Origin: Bombyx mori
Lineage: Eukaryota > Arthropoda > Insecta > Lepidoptera > Bombycidae
Assembly: GCF_030269925.1 (NCBI RefSeq)
Contig: NC_085133.1
Span: forward strand, 7,770,001-7,834,000
Length of the DNA stretch: 64,000 bases
Direction: 5' to 3'
Part shown: one piece after another, positions 1 through 11,559 of the stretch
Layout: every line of letters begins with the position of its first letter
Numbering within the stretch: position 1 is the first letter of the stretch
Program-made: the position numbers and the translations under genes
Notes under the pieces: model-generated
Told to the model about the DNA's origin: nothing
Database searches by the model: none
Seen by the model: the letters and a program-made list of their open reading frames with translations, nothing else

Positions 1-1
1 A

Positions 2-2155
2 ATGCCACACCCAAATAACGTGACAGAATTAAAATCTTTCATCGGTATGGTAAACTTCTATTCGAAGTTCATACAAGATTTGAGTGCACATTTATCACCT
101 TTATATGCCCTTTTAAAAAAAGGTAAGCACTGGATGTGGGGAAATGAACAGAATGCTGCTTTCCTGAATGTTAAAAAGTTTTTGTGTAGTACAAAAGCAC
201 TCGCACATTTTGATATGTCTTTGGAGTCGGTGTTGACTGTGGATGCGAGCGCGCGTGGTCTGGGTGCCGTGTTGGCGCAGCGCGGGCCAGGATGTCAGGA
301 GCGCGTCGTTGCATACGCTTCACGCGCACTCACCACTCATGAATTACACTACAGTCAGATTCATAAGGAAGCATTGGCGATTGTTTTCGCGGTGGAAAAA
401 TTCCATCAATACTTATATGGGAGAAAGTTCATACTACGGACCGACCACAAACCTCTGGTGAGCATTTTCGGGCCTAACATAGGTATCCCGAGCGCGGCAG
501 CTAGCCGCTTGCAGCGCTGGGCTATTAAACTATCAGCATATGACTTTGAAATCGAGTACGTTAGGACAGATAAAAATGTAGCCGATGCACTTTCACGGTT
601 AATCGAGTCTCAAAAAAATGACGTAGCTTCCGAGGAAACAGACTTACCCGAGCAAACCTACTTACACTTCTCAACAGAAGCTCTGTTAATAGATTATAAT
701 GTTCTTAAAAAACAAACTAGTAGTGATCCAATCTTAAGTCGCGTATTAAGTTATTTAAGGGACGGATGGCCCTTAGACATAGAAATTAATGAATTAAAAC
801 CATATTATAATAGGAAAAACGAACTTTATATTGAATTAGGATGTATAATGTGGGGTCATCGTGTGGTTATACCCTCTTCATGCAGAAACAAAATAATAAC
901 GGAGCTTCATGATCCGCATATGGGCATAGTGAAAACAAAATCGCTAGCACGTAGTTACGTTTGGTGGCCGGGAATCGACGAAGCGCTCGAGACGGAATGT
1001 CGCGCTTGCACCGTGTGTGCTGCCGTCGCAGACGCACCTTCTACACACGCGCCCCGCTCGTGGCCCTGGCCCTCACGCCCCTGGTCCAGGTTACACTTAG
1101 ACTTCTTAGGCCCCATAGGTGGAGTCACTTACCTAGTTGTAGTGGATTCATGCTCCAAATGGATAGAGGCAATTAAAATGCAGAGGACAACGGCACAAGC
1201 GGTTATATCGGTACTGCGGGACTTGTGGTCAAAATTCGGCCTGCCAAAGCAAACGGTCAGTGACAATGGACCGCCTTTCTCGAGCTCTGATTTTCAGAAG
1301 TTTCTGATTCATAATGGCATAAAACATATTTATTCAGCTCCCTATCATCCCGCCTCTAATGGGGCCGCTGAAAATGCAGTTAAAATTTGTAAACGTGCGA
1401 TTAAAAAGGCATTAAAACAGAATTTAAACGTAGATACAGCTCTGTGTAGATTTTTATTAGCCTACAGAAATACAGAACATGCAACTACCGGCGATAGTCC
1501 AGCCAATATATTACAGGGTCGAAGTCTCCGTATGAGATTAGATAATTTAAAACCAGAAAGGCAATCTCGAGTTATCGCGCAACAAGAGCGGAGCGAGCAA
1601 AACGCAGGGGGTGTGCAGCGACAACTCGAGCCGGGCACTAAGGTGTGGTATCGGGATTATCGAGGTCTGGATAAATGGGTACCTGGGACGATCCTCAAGC
1701 AATTAGGTAGTCGTGATTACTGTGTACGATCTAGTTTTGGAACCGAGAATCATAGGCACGTCGATCAGCTAAAATTAAGGGTTACAAAAAATATAGATAA
1801 AGTTGATACCTTTGCGTCGATTCGTAAAAATATAAGTCCCGAACTGATCGCGCAAAATTTAGACTTAAGAACACAATCACGTAAGTCGCTATCATTTCCC
1901 ATGACAAGTGGCGAGGAACCAGTGGCGGTGGTCAACGATTCGGGGAAGAGTAGTTCACCACCAAAAAATAGCACACCGGCACAGGATGCTGTATCGCCTA
2001 TTCGTGGCAGCCCTATGAGACCCGCTGTGCCGATAGACAAGGGAGCATGTAATACTGGTGGTAAGAGTATCAATGAAAATGTGACACCCAAACGTGAACG
2101 TCCTGTAAGAATACGCAAGCCACCAGTTAGATATGGATTCGAGGAAATAGATTAA
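2..2155 (+). CDS. Ty3/Gypsy retrotransposon pol, 3' part (RT thumb, RNase H, integrase)
   Basis: The polyprotein would reverse-transcribe and integrate an LTR retrotransposon. It is open from the window edge, so the apparent Met at base 2 is probably internal and protease plus most of RT lie outside. Residues 1-60 look like the RT thumb and connection (motif FIGMVNFYSKFI). RNase H follows, with TVDASARGLGAVL near 80 and RTDHKPLV near 146. The integrase zinc finger (HxxxH...CxxC) is near 300-340. The integrase core has D367 (HLDFLGP), D421 (VSDNGPP) and E457 (GAAENAV), a D,D35E arrangement. The C-terminus is basic and ends in the RIRKPPVRYGF type of tail common in insect Gypsy elements. There is no stop or frameshift in the visible 717 residues, so this half looks intact. 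No envelope-like ORF follows. The family assignment is secure; the lineage within Gypsy is not. Confidence 0.93.
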   Translation: MPHPNNVTELKSFIGMVNFYSKFIQDLSAHLSPLYALLKKGKHWMWGNEQNAAFLNVKKFLCSTKALAHFDMSLESVLTVDASARGLGAVLAQRGPGCQERVVAYASRALTTHELHYSQIHKEALAIVFAVEKFHQYLYGRKFILRTDHKPLVSIFGPNIGIPSAAASRLQRWAIKLSAYDFEIEYVRTDKNVADALSRLIESQKNDVASEETDLPEQTYLHFSTEALLIDYNVLKKQTSSDPILSRVLSYLRDGWPLDIEINELKPYYNRKNELYIELGCIMWGHRVVIPSSCRNKIITELHDPHMGIVKTKSLARSYVWWPGIDEALETECRACTVCAAVADAPSTHAPRSWPWPSRPWSRLHLDFLGPIGGVTYLVVVDSCSKWIEAIKMQRTTAQAVISVLRDLWSKFGLPKQTVSDNGPPFSSSDFQKFLIHNGIKHIYSAPYHPASNGAAENAVKICKRAIKKALKQNLNVDTALCRFLLAYRNTEHATTGDSPANILQGRSLRMRLDNLKPERQSRVIAQQERSEQNAGGVQRQLEPGTKVWYRDYRGLDKWVPGTILKQLGSRDYCVRSSFGTENHRHVDQLKLRVTKNIDKVDTFASIRKNISPELIAQNLDLRTQSRKSLSFPMTSGEEPVAVVNDSGKSSSPPKNSTPAQDAVSPIRGSPMRPAVPIDKGACNTGGKSINENVTPKRERPVRIRKPPVRYGFEEID

Positions 2156-2238
2156 GTATATAGTTATAACCTCTCTTTGTTTTTTTTTACTTTAGTTTGT
2201 TATGTACGCTTAGTTAAGATATATATATATATATAAAT

Positions 2239-2331
2239 AAGGGTGGAGGTGTTATGTTTGTAAGTAAGTATTCACTTCAGTGTGTCAATAAACGGTGAAC
2301 GCAACGTACGTGTCTATTATTTACTAGAACA
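2239..2331 (+). repeat. Polypurine tract and probable short 3' LTR of the Gypsy element
   Basis: A purine run (AAGGGTGGAGG, about 2239-2249) sits about 85 bases after the pol stop and abuts TGTTATG at 2250, the usual Gypsy start of U3. An AATAAA lies at about 2287. A terminus AGAACA at 2331 mirrors the start, which would give a very short LTR of about 82 bp. The 5' LTR lies outside the window, so the boundary cannot be confirmed. An (AT)n run occupies about 2219-2236. Confidence 0.5.
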
Positions 2332-2611
2332 CTAAAACAAATGACTTTTGATAATAATTTAAAGAAAAGGAACAATTTTTATCACTCCTAATTTAGATTA
2401 TTATTTTTTACGTCTTTAAAAATATATTTGTGAGTGCGATGCGTTTATTCTTGAATGGTCGACAGTGCATTTTCGTTGTCGTCCTAATGGTCGAAGAGCT
2501 TCGTCAGGACACTAAGACTTCACGTGCCAGCTTACGTGTCTGGAACAAAGGAAAATATACGGTTAAAATCAAAATACGTTGTTTTACGTGAATAGGCAAC
2601 CTGAACATTAA

Positions 2612-2934
2612 AGGCTTCGTCAAACAGAACGCGTACTTAGCGCGCGCCAGAGCGCTAAACTAACACCGCGCTATGAGGCCGAGATGTGTTGTACTACAAC
2701 GGTATTATACCGTCAAACAGCGCTATAAGCGCTATAGCGCTGGCGCTCTGTTTGACGGTATAATACCGTAGTAGTACAACAGCCACGCTATGTAGTACGC
2801 CAGCGCTATGAGCGCTATAGCGCTGGCGCTCTGTTTGACGGTATGAAATTTATACCATAGTAGTACAACACATCTCGGCGTCATAGCGTAGCGCTCTGAC
2901 GCGCGCTAATTACGCGTTCTGTTTGACGAAGCCT
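2612..2934. mobile_element. Fold-back MITE with TTAA target duplication
   Basis: The 323-bp element is flanked on both sides by TTAA (2608-2611 and 2935-2938). The ends are perfect 24-bp inverted repeats starting AGGCTTCGTCAAACAG, and similarity continues inward for roughly 75 bp. The interior is unusually GC-rich and built from nested palindromes (AGCGCTATAGCGCTGGCG and ACGGTATAATACCGT), with one module of about 45 bp repeated twice. It has no coding potential. TTAA duplications are known for piggyBac-type transposases, but the ends do not start with the usual CCC, so the mobilising family is inferred only. Confidence 0.85.
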
Positions 2935-3364
2935 TTAATTAAATTTGTTTTCACTACCTATTTGCTGGTAGCATAAGAGGCTATTACAGCTACGTCATAC
3001 GATACGTGCGGAATCAAAAGACTTCCTACCACCAATAAAACCGGGTCCATGGAACCACGACGGATACCGTCTGTGGTGCTTGCTATGTGCTAATTAACAT
3101 CTCTCAGAATATAATTAGTGGTCACTATTTCCATAAGTCGCTTATTATGTTTGTCTTATATCTTGACAATTATTCAGTTTTACAATTTCGATTACACGAC
3201 AATCTATAAATAAAACCACTTACAGCTATTCTATATCAGCTATTATCGTCATATGATAGATAATGCTGTATTTGCAATTATTTGCGAAGGCCGCGTCGGC
3301 GATTGGTTCTTGTTGGGCTAAACTAGAGATCGATCAAAAGATTATAGATTAAATTTGGGCGCCC

Positions 3365-3499
3365 TTTTTTCCTACCTATTCGCTGGTAATCTAAGGGGCT
3401 ATTTCAGTTAATCTATGGCCGGTAGGTGAGCTCATAGGTTCAACCTGAGCGAGTTTGCTAACTCTGGGTCTAGCAAGAGCAGTGCTTCGCAGAATGCAT
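3365..3499 (-). repeat. Family A SINE, truncated copy
   Basis: On the minus strand the copy ends in ...AGGTAGGAAAAAA. It carries the family hallmarks GTGAGCTCACC-like, TTGCTAG and GCGAAGCACTGCTC, then breaks off into unrelated sequence. A related short piece (GCTGGTAGC ... CCTACCACC) lies at about 2955-3040. Confidence 0.7.
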
Positions 3500-5690
3500 C
3501 GGCGTTTTAGAAGCCATCTTGGCGGTATTACTTTTTTATTAGCGAATCCAATCCTCTTTGGTTCAGACTGGAGATGGTTATGTGGCGGGCCGCTATCATG
3601 GAACACAAGATATTTGACGCCTGAGTCTCACTAACGATTTTAGTCAAGATAAGTTTGCATATGTACAAGTTCCAAACAATAAAATTCGGAACATCGCGCT
3701 TGTTTACTGGGCAATCTTATACGTTCGATGGAAGATCTTTAGGATGATTTTTAAAGGTTAAAGACAAATCTCTCGTTTGTAGACGAGCGGTTGAACTAAC
3801 AACCTCTGAAATTCTATGCGAATCTTCGATTACACACACCGAAAGATAATAGTCGACAATTTATTCATTCAACGAAATAGCTGTGCGAATATATTACGGG
3901 ATGATTTTTCTCGAACTTCTTAGTGAATTTTTAAAGGATTTTAGGCTCTAAACTAATTCTTTAAGGACGACAATGAACTAAACGTGTACTTAAGAAATAA
4001 CAGATTGCTCTAGACATCACCTTTTGATTCAAACAAATGTGACAGAATGAGGCTTCCTTAAGTACTGGACCACTTTAGACTTCATTCACTTCAACAACAT
4101 GTCATGTTTGAGAGACATAACATGAAGGTTATGTCTCTCAAAAATGTAGAGGTGTCTATTTCGAACAATTCTCAATCTTTGGTTACCAGTTTCGTTTGAT
4201 GTCCAATCAATAAGATAGATCCGCTATACCTATATTTTGTGGTTCTAGACAATTTTTGTACTAATAGCAACAAGGAACAAGCATATCCTTTGCATGATTT
4301 ACGAGGGTCAATTGTCACCAATTGAAAGATTACCTCGACACGACCTTGCGCGTCTGTGTGGAATTCTAGTTCGAGAATTTTCCTAACATTAGATTGTAGT
4401 TTGCCAAATATCGTAGATGTTGGACAAAGATTGGATCAAACCATAACTGCTTTTAGTCGGAGCCGAATCAAATCGTTGCTGCATTTGTTTCAGGTGTTTC
4501 AATTGGCTACGTCGTAAGTTGTTTTTCTAAAGATTTATAATCCTTGTTTTGGGTCTGTGTAACATTTATATTATTGTCCTGTTATAGCTATCGACAACAA
4601 CCTTCGATTCTAAGGTTGACCTACGTTTTTATTTTCACATCGTATAAAGACCAGTTTTTGAAATACACCAACAAATCACCTAACGCGTCATAACGCCAAT
4701 CACGTGAAAGTCACTCCTACGGTTATTCTGTCATTTTAGCGTAGACCTGCACGTGGTCTTGGCACTAATTCAACCACAGTCTGTCACGACCCGCACAGTC
4801 TGTCACATAAGGGTTCGTGATCTAAAGCAATCCGAACCTGAAGCAAACCTGTTTACAAGGTGATTTAAATCCAAGCATGGTCTTTATGACATTACTTTTT
4901 CTGGGATGGCGGGTTTGATAGCAGCCCAGAACCTTACCACCTTCATAAGAACAGGGGTCGAGCATGGGCTCACCTAGAATGGGTGGGTTTGTTAAAAGCT
5001 GTCCAACCGCCGAAGGACAACTACTAGCTGAGGGTGGCTGCTTGGCTGCTTTGTGAATGTATCTACTGCCGGATCGGAATCCCTTGGGATTGCATTATAT
5101 CATGAAACGATATCGCTATAAAATAAAACTAAAAAAATACATTTTTGACGCAATGATTCCAAGAACGTATTTAACCTCCTTTGAAAAACTAAGCCAGAAA
5201 CTACCATAATACCAGACACGCGTATATAACAAAACCGAATGCTCCATCTCAGTAAGTGTTTCCAACGATCATTCAATCAAAATATGCTACGTATTATGTA
5301 ACGGTGTCTTCTATTATCCAACCGAAACACGACAACACGCTTTAGGACGTGCCTCGGTCCAGGATCGCGTTAAAGAACACACTCACAAAGATACTCCCAA
5401 ACGATCGCATTATAGTAAATTTCGTCAGGACTCTTCAAACAGGAAAACGTTCATAAGCGTAGTGTGTGACAGAAATAGAACACGGGACGGTCTTATTCTT
5501 TGTTACGAATGCATTTAGAAATACACGTTTATCAATTGCCTTGTGTAAGAAGATGGTATTTTTTTGCTGCCAAAATGAGATGGCCTCTGGTAAACCTTTT
5601 GGTAAGCTGCTTCCAGAGTTCACACCCTACAACGTGGTTTATGCTAACCATCTAACCTTAGAAGGAACGCTAGTAACTGGCCATCTTTTC
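3500..5690. other. Gene-free AT-rich DNA
   Basis: No convincing coding exon or known repeat is visible. The only clear structure is a perfect 15-bp hairpin at 4107-4142. A short direct repeat (CAGTCTGTCAC) occurs twice near 4777-4806. Confidence 0.5.
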
Positions 5691-5691
5691 T

Positions 5692-5825
5692 CGTAGTAGG
5701 GCGTTTTGTGAGCCCGCACGGGTATGGCAGCGAGGGGCAGCGGTTGTACTATCAAAATTGAGACTTAAATCTCATGTTGCAAAGTAAAGAAGGGAGCATT
5801 TATGTTATTGATGTCTACTAGTAAC
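5692..5825 (+). repeat. Degraded family B retroposon fragment
   Basis: It preserves the order of family B landmarks: GTGAGCCCGCACGGGTA, GGGGCAGCGGTTGTA, then GAGACTTAAATCTCA and TTGATGTCTA. Divergence is heavy and the poly(A) end is missing, so this is an old copy. Confidence 0.55.
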
Positions 5826-6058
5826 AAACAACCTTCAAAAAGTTGAATTACATTGAATCAGAACAAATAACAAAAAACAATAAGCGTTTTTTAGAACAAT
5901 TACTAAGATATACACACTTTGATAACTAACTATTATCAATATTGTCGTCCATAATTATTATAAAATATTTTTTTGTGTATCTCAGGAATGTGGACAAGAT
6001 AGGACTATCATAACAAATTACATTATTATTTTTGCAACGTTTCGGTCTTTTATTATTC

Positions 6059-6184
6059 GGTAGGCAGCGGCTTGGCTCTGCCCCTGGCATTGCTGAAGTC
6101 CATGGGCGACGGTAACCACTCACCATCAGGTGGGCCGTATGCCCGTCTGCCTACAAAGGCAATAAAAAAAAAAAAAAAAAAAAA
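6059..6184 (+). repeat. Family C retroposon 3' end with long poly(A)
   Basis: Near-consensus copy running from GGTAGGCAGCGGCTTGGC to CTGCCTACAAAGGCAATAAA, followed by an A run of about 20. The long uninterrupted A tail suggests a young insertion. Confidence 0.85.
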
Positions 6185-6778
6185 TTAGTCTTTTATTTGA
6201 TAACTAACATTTTGTAGTTGCAAAGAGTATATCAAAACACTCGGAACGAACTAATTCATAGGTTTCGGAAGGAAGTAAGGGTCCACGGCAATTTGAAGTC
6301 GGTTCACCAGCTCATTTAAATTTGCGCAGATGTCTGACTACAGTTTCCGTGCAGGCTATAAGCGTCCGTGACCTTACTGGCGCACGGTATTACAGTCGTG
6401 CTATTGAACAGTTCCGGTCCTCGGGTAGGTAGGTGCCAATTTCAAAAACCTTATCCACGATTCACTCATCTCAAACATTGTTGCAACAAAATAACGACAG
6501 CCAAAACTAACTAACGAAAATTTTAAATTCGCATTTTAGGTAGGAAGGCATGCGAGTACGCAACATTGTTACTACAGTTCTATCTATTTTGGCCGCAAAA
6601 CATTCTGGCGTTCCATCTTGCTCGGTGGTACTATTAACAAATAAACAATAATCCGACTAAATTAATATTTCTCTGACGTGATGACGTCTGGTATTATTAT
6701 GAAAAATAATTGTAAAGTTGTCAACATATTATTATTGTATTGTGTTTCGCAGTCATGTGATGTTTAGCTTTAGGAATT

Positions 6779-6961
6779 TTGGCCCATAGACACAGCCCAC
6801 TTAATTTCTCGCCGGATCTTCTCAGTGGGTTGCGTTTCCGATCCGGTCGTAGATTTTGCGAAGCACTGCTCTTGCTAGGGCCAGTGTTAGCAACACTCCG
6901 TTTTGAACCCAGTGAATTCACCTACACGTCCAGGAGAAGCTGAAATACCCTCGCTATAGAC
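6779..6961 (+). repeat. Family A SINE, 3' portion
   Basis: It matches the family from CCATAGACACAGCCCAC through CTTCTCAGTGGG and GCGAAGCACTGCTCTTGC to GAGAAGCTGAAAT. The terminal poly(A) has been lost. Confidence 0.75.
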
Positions 6962-7900
6962 TCCAAAAAGACTGAACCGATTTGGATGATATTTTCAGAT
7001 AGTCTAGTTTGGTGCTGTGATGTTTGGTAGCGTTTGGATCGAAGTCAAATCAAAGATAGCCCAACAAAGCGGACGGGGTTTGATTCGTATTCTAATTAAT
7101 TGACCGTAAGGTGTATTGTGAACTCGGTACCTATACGCCCACAAAGCCCGCTGGCTACCGTGGCTTTCCTAACCTACGTGCAGCGAAAAACAAGAAAATA
7201 ATTAATTGACGTTTCTTCGGCGACTCCATGGCAAATACATGGAGTTCTGGAATACCTTCAGATAGGGCTATTCTGTGCCTATATCTGTCGTCCTGCTCAT
7301 CTAGGTATGAAAAGTGTACCGGTTATGTACGACAATTGAGAATTTGACCCTAATTTATGTCTTAAGATAATCCTTTAATATGAGCCGGTTGTGTTATCGC
7401 CAAATATTCTCAGTGGGTTCATTCAAATCCGTCGAAAATAGGTCTCGCAATGTAGCTACCCTTGATTTTTTAAGCCTCCTCTGGGGGTGATCTGGCACTT
7501 TTTACCAAACCTTACCCTTCTGGAAGCAGGTAACGTCACAAGTCAGAGTTCCAAAAAAATATTAAATAATAAAATGCGATTCATTGTTTATTGCAATTAT
7601 CCAATCAAGGTCAGTTCCAAAGATATATACAATTAATACGCCTAATCTTAACTGATTTATATCATAACTTTTATCTGTATTTTTTGGTCCAATTAAATTG
7701 TACGAAGGTAGAATTATTTTAATCAAAGAACCTTTATTTTCAACAAAAACTTTGGCAAATTGACATACACAACTATGAGCCATTTTTTTGTGTTATTTGA
7801 AAGTAGCAGCGGACGAACTACACAAGCCTACATGCATACAATCTAACCAGTCCTACACAAACATATCTCGCGACATCATCATCATTATCATTCTTTCCTA

Positions 7901-8028
7901 TTACCCTCTGCTGGGGTGTAGGGCTCGAATCAAATCCTTCCATTTACATCGGTCTTGGGCAGTCTGTTCTAGGTCCTCCCACGTCATGTCCAAGACACCT
8001 AGCTCCTGCTCCACCGAGCGTCGCGACA
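7901..8028 (-). pseudogene. LINE ORF2 C-terminal fragment
   Basis: Read on the minus strand, about 40 codons end in the pattern AQDRCKWKDLIRAL followed by a stop, with an acidic stretch (MTWEDLEQ) before it. This is the typical C-terminal tail of several insect non-LTR retrotransposon polymerases. No upstream RT motif is preserved. A shorter copy of the same end is at 61791-61843. Confidence 0.6.
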
Positions 8029-8099
8029 TAAGAGACAAAAATACCTATTTCGTATTTTCAACTAATGCTAACATTGGACATCTTTTTTTTTTTTTTCTT

Positions 8100-8210
8100 T
8101 TTTTTTTTATAACAACTAAGAGGCAAACGAGCAAGACGGGTCACCTGATGGTAAGTGATTCACCGCCGCCCACGGTCACCAGCGTTTGCGCCAGTGCGTT
8201 GCCTACACGG
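8100..8210 (-). repeat. Degenerate family C-related 3' end
   Basis: A T-rich run is followed by CACCTGATGGTAAGTGATTC, CGCCGCCCACGG and CCAGTGCGTTGCC. It keeps the conserved tail motif of family C (CACCTGATGGT) but is otherwise diverged. Confidence 0.45.
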
Positions 8211-8368
8211 ATTACAATCTACACGGATGTCTCAAAATAAAATAAAAATACAAAAGAAATCGTGCAGAAAACAATCTGGTATTTTGCCAGGAGAAGCAAG
8301 TCTCCTGACTATACGAGCACAGCGTAAACATACTAATATTACCAATATTATAATCTATATCTAAACTC

Positions 8369-8802
8369 TATACTAATATTATAAAGAGGAAAGATTTGTT
8401 TGTTTGTTTGTATTGAATAGGCTCTGAAACTACTGAACCGATTTGGAAAATTCTTTCACTGTTTGGAAGCTACACTATTCTCGAGTGACATAGGCTATAA
8501 TCTTTTTGAAAAAAATTAGGGATCCTAACTAAAACTCCTATAATGTAACTCAAGGTGTAAAAAAATTACCTACAATATTCTTTACATCGCGTGCCCTGCG
8601 AAAACTATTGATGATAGAATAAAATAATGTACCACGACTTTGTAGAACACATTATTAATTACAAAAAGTGTCGCGACAGCATAGGTCTAACTATTGCAGT
8701 TATGCCGCAATAAGAGTTATTTTATTAAAAAAAATAAAACAACGACAAATATCGTTGAAAATTTTGTTAAAGACCCGAGCGGAGCCGGAGCGGACCTCTA
8801 GT
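8369..8802 (+). mobile_element. Lep1/Helitron-like non-autonomous repeat
   Basis: It begins TACTAATATTATAAAGAGG and contains the (GTTT)n microsatellite and the AACTACTGAACCGATTTGG block. It ends at CTAGTAAT after CCGAGCGGAGCCGGAGCGG. Lepidopteran Lep1 elements have this architecture and are attributed to Helitrons, as I recall. An inverted copy of the same subfamily is at 59098-59476. Confidence 0.6.
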
Positions 8803-9143
8803 AATAAATAAACATACAATTATGATAGAGATATACACTTGTGTTGATCGAACACATGCGCTAGATATACAAGACTTAATCGAAACGCAATAACACATGA
8901 CAAGTGCATGCATAAAACGAACTAACAACAATTGGATAAACAGTATAAACTATATACATAATGTAAGCTGGACAGGTCGTCGAACCCCACTAAGCCGTGC
9001 CGCCGAACCTCATGGCTTCTGACGTCTGCATTTCGTGAATGCGACCTTTCGACTATGCCATGGGCCTAGCTAATGAAACTCGTAATGTTCTACCATAAAT
9101 TATGGATGTTTGGGTATCTTTGTTTAAATACATTTTAACAGAC

Positions 9144-9240
9144 TTTTTTTTTGTTGCCGACTTCAGCAATGCCAGGGGTAGAGCCTCGTTTGAAGAAGGA
9201 CATGTCATAGCCCTTGGGAAACAGCTCGGGAAACACTGCA
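9144..9240 (-). repeat. Internally deleted family C copy with LINE coding tail
   Basis: T-run, then GACTTCAGCAATGCCAGGGG, then directly CTCGTTTGAAGAAGGACATG. The second part is the antisense of the LINE coding tail (MSFFKRG) seen intact at 43572-43660. The middle of the 3' UTR is missing. Confidence 0.6.
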
Positions 9241-9242
9241 AG

Positions 9243-9475
9243 TATTATGATTGGTGATTATTTTACCCCAGAACTTTTTTCTAGGCGAACAGATGATGAT
9301 TTTGTATTTATTTTAATGCTGGCATTTTAGATGCGATCCCATTAAAATTTTAGCAAGATGTGACTGGTTTTTTTTTATTATCCTTATTAATGTATGCTTT
9401 ATTGACTTCAACAACATTCATGAATTTCTTGTTTTGTTTAGCTGAAATCGGTGTTCTTTTTTGTTAAGATTTTAT
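9243..9475. repeat. Dispersed repeat family G (TTTTTCTAGGYGAAC...)
   Basis: It contains CTTTTTTCTAGGCGAACAG, a run resembling TATTTTAATGCTGGC, TGACTTCAACAACATT and GAAATCGGTGTTCTTTTTTG in the same order as copies near 45.5, 57.9 and 60.8 kb. No coding sequence. Confidence 0.45.
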
Positions 9476-9857
9476 ATTATTTAGGGACACAGAATTTAGA
9501 TATATTGTCAGCGGTAGAACAAGATAGGACGCAAGAAATAAATAATTATTAAGTAATGTTAGAAACACGAAATTTTCAATAGCCTTCTAGCGATATTGAC
9601 TTTTATAGCCGCAGTAGTATCAATGTTAAAGATAGGATATCAAACACTGGACTCTAAGACGACTCTAAGCTCAATAAGTTTGCAGACAGATTTACGACCG
9701 AGTTCAGTGATGTAACTATGCGAGCAGGCGAAAACGCTTGCGTTCCATCATCTATCGCGGCAGCCGTGTCGTATCAAATAGCAAAATTATAGTCGCGACG
9801 ACCGTACTACGTCATTATAGAGGATAGTTTTTACAATGTTATATAGCACGGAAACCG

Positions 9858-11185
9858 CCACGGAATAGATAAATAAGGTTGGAAAGGCCTTTGCTCTAAT
9901 TTTGTATTAGAACCAGTGTCGCCGCTTCATCCCCACTATTTTAATTACTACACATACACATACTGTGATTACAAGTATTTCGCACACAACAAAAACACTC
10001 ACACGTAAATCTCAGGACAGATATTCGTTCGTAACTAGCACAAAACACCCGTAGGCATACACACTCACACACGCAAAAAGGCAATAAAAATGTTCATACA
10101 CGCTAGTGCTTGATAAAATCGATATTCTTTATCGATAAATTATCTGATGAATGAATGGAGAAAATGAAACATGAAATAAATATTGAAAAAGAAAACTATT
10201 TTACTTTTATTAATTACAAATAGTCACTGTCCCTGGAATAAAATGTATTTGTTAAGCAGTTGGCGCTTGCTATTAATTGCGAATGAATTTTTCAAAACTA
10301 AGTGTATTCTGATTTTTTTATGGTAAAATCATTTTCAGTAAAATGTTTAGAGCAAATAGTACTCGTCTTTGTCTCCAGTTTCCTCTACCTGTCACGTCAA
10401 TCCATTGTTCCCTGGCGTTAGGTTCTTTAGGAAACCTAAAATTTTTAATTTACTGCATAAGTCAAATAGCATTTTACTTAGATTTTAATTCGTCTTAGAC
10501 AATATAGTAAATACCCGTAAATGAGAGGTCTACATGTCCCTTTATATTATACCTTCACATTAATTCAATGATAATAATTCAATAATAATAATACATATTT
10601 ATTTTACTCAAAATACGTCTCACTAAGAATATACTAGGTATCATTAATAAAATATAAAATAATGCAAAAATTATCCATGTCAAATGTAAATATAGTCGAG
10701 AATTCTGTCGATGATTTTATTTCACCACATGGTCACCTCACTATCGACAAACTGCACCACGGCCAAGTGTAGAGAACGCAATGCATGTAGTACATTGAAA
10801 GCTGACTTGGTCGTTGCGGCGAGTACACATCGCGCAATGTATGCTATTTATAACTTGCTGCAATAATATTGTTAACGTTTGGAATTTCATAATGCTCAGT
10901 ATATTTTTATGTTTTAGACAAATAATATTGTAATTAAATAGTAATTTCGACTTACCGATCGAAAGATATACCTCCTCGCTCTATACTTGAGGTCTGATTT
11001 TTTGTTTTACAAGTTATAATTACACAACACGGCACTATAAAGCGGAGATCTGTTCGCCAAAGTAGTCCGAAGCGCACTAAACGCGGTGAATGAAAGAATC
11101 GGTCGAGTTATGTTTGTACAATCATAACTGTGGCACGCTTGCCCCGCCTACATTACCATTCCAACCTTATTTATCTATTCCGTGG
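9858..11185. mobile_element. 1.3 kb segment bounded by 27-bp inverted repeats (putative DNA transposon)
   Basis: A perfect 27-bp inverted repeat starting CCACGGAATAGATAAATAAG lies at 9858-9884 and, in reverse complement, at 11159-11185. Both outer flanks read AAACCG directly next to the repeat, compatible with a 6-bp target-site duplication. The interior is AT-rich with no ORF above about 60 codons, so if it is a transposon it is non-autonomous. The inverted repeats and flanks are seen; mobility is inferred. Confidence 0.5.
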
Positions 11186-11236
11186 AAACCGCGATGAGAC
11201 GACGTACAAGACACACTATCGTGTAATCGTCGCCAC

Positions 11237-11559
11237 TTTTTTTCCTACCTATTCTGATAGCCTTGAGAGGCTAGTTCAAATTCACCCTAGCGTGTAGGTG
11301 AGCTCTCGGGGCTCAAACCGGAAGCGTTGCTAACACTGGCCCTAGCAAGAGCAGTGCTTCGCAGAATCTACAACCGGATCGGAAACGCGACCCACTGAGA
11401 AGATTCGGCGAGAAACTCAATGGGTTCTGTCTATAGATTAATTTACTCGTCGAGCCCTTCGTTGCAAGCGACGGGTTCGGCGAGGAAGGTGACTGGTGCT
11501 TGAGATATCTAAAAGCACCGTTAATGGATCGGGAGGATCCGTAATGACGTGTTTAGGGC
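11237..11559 (-). repeat. Family A SINE, near full length
   Basis: On the minus strand it runs from CTAAACACGTCATTACGGAT to AGGTAGGAAAAAAA. It holds the complete set of family blocks, including GGTTTGAGCCCC-like (possible Pol III B box) and the CTTCTCAGTGGGTCGCGTTT core. Confidence 0.85.
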
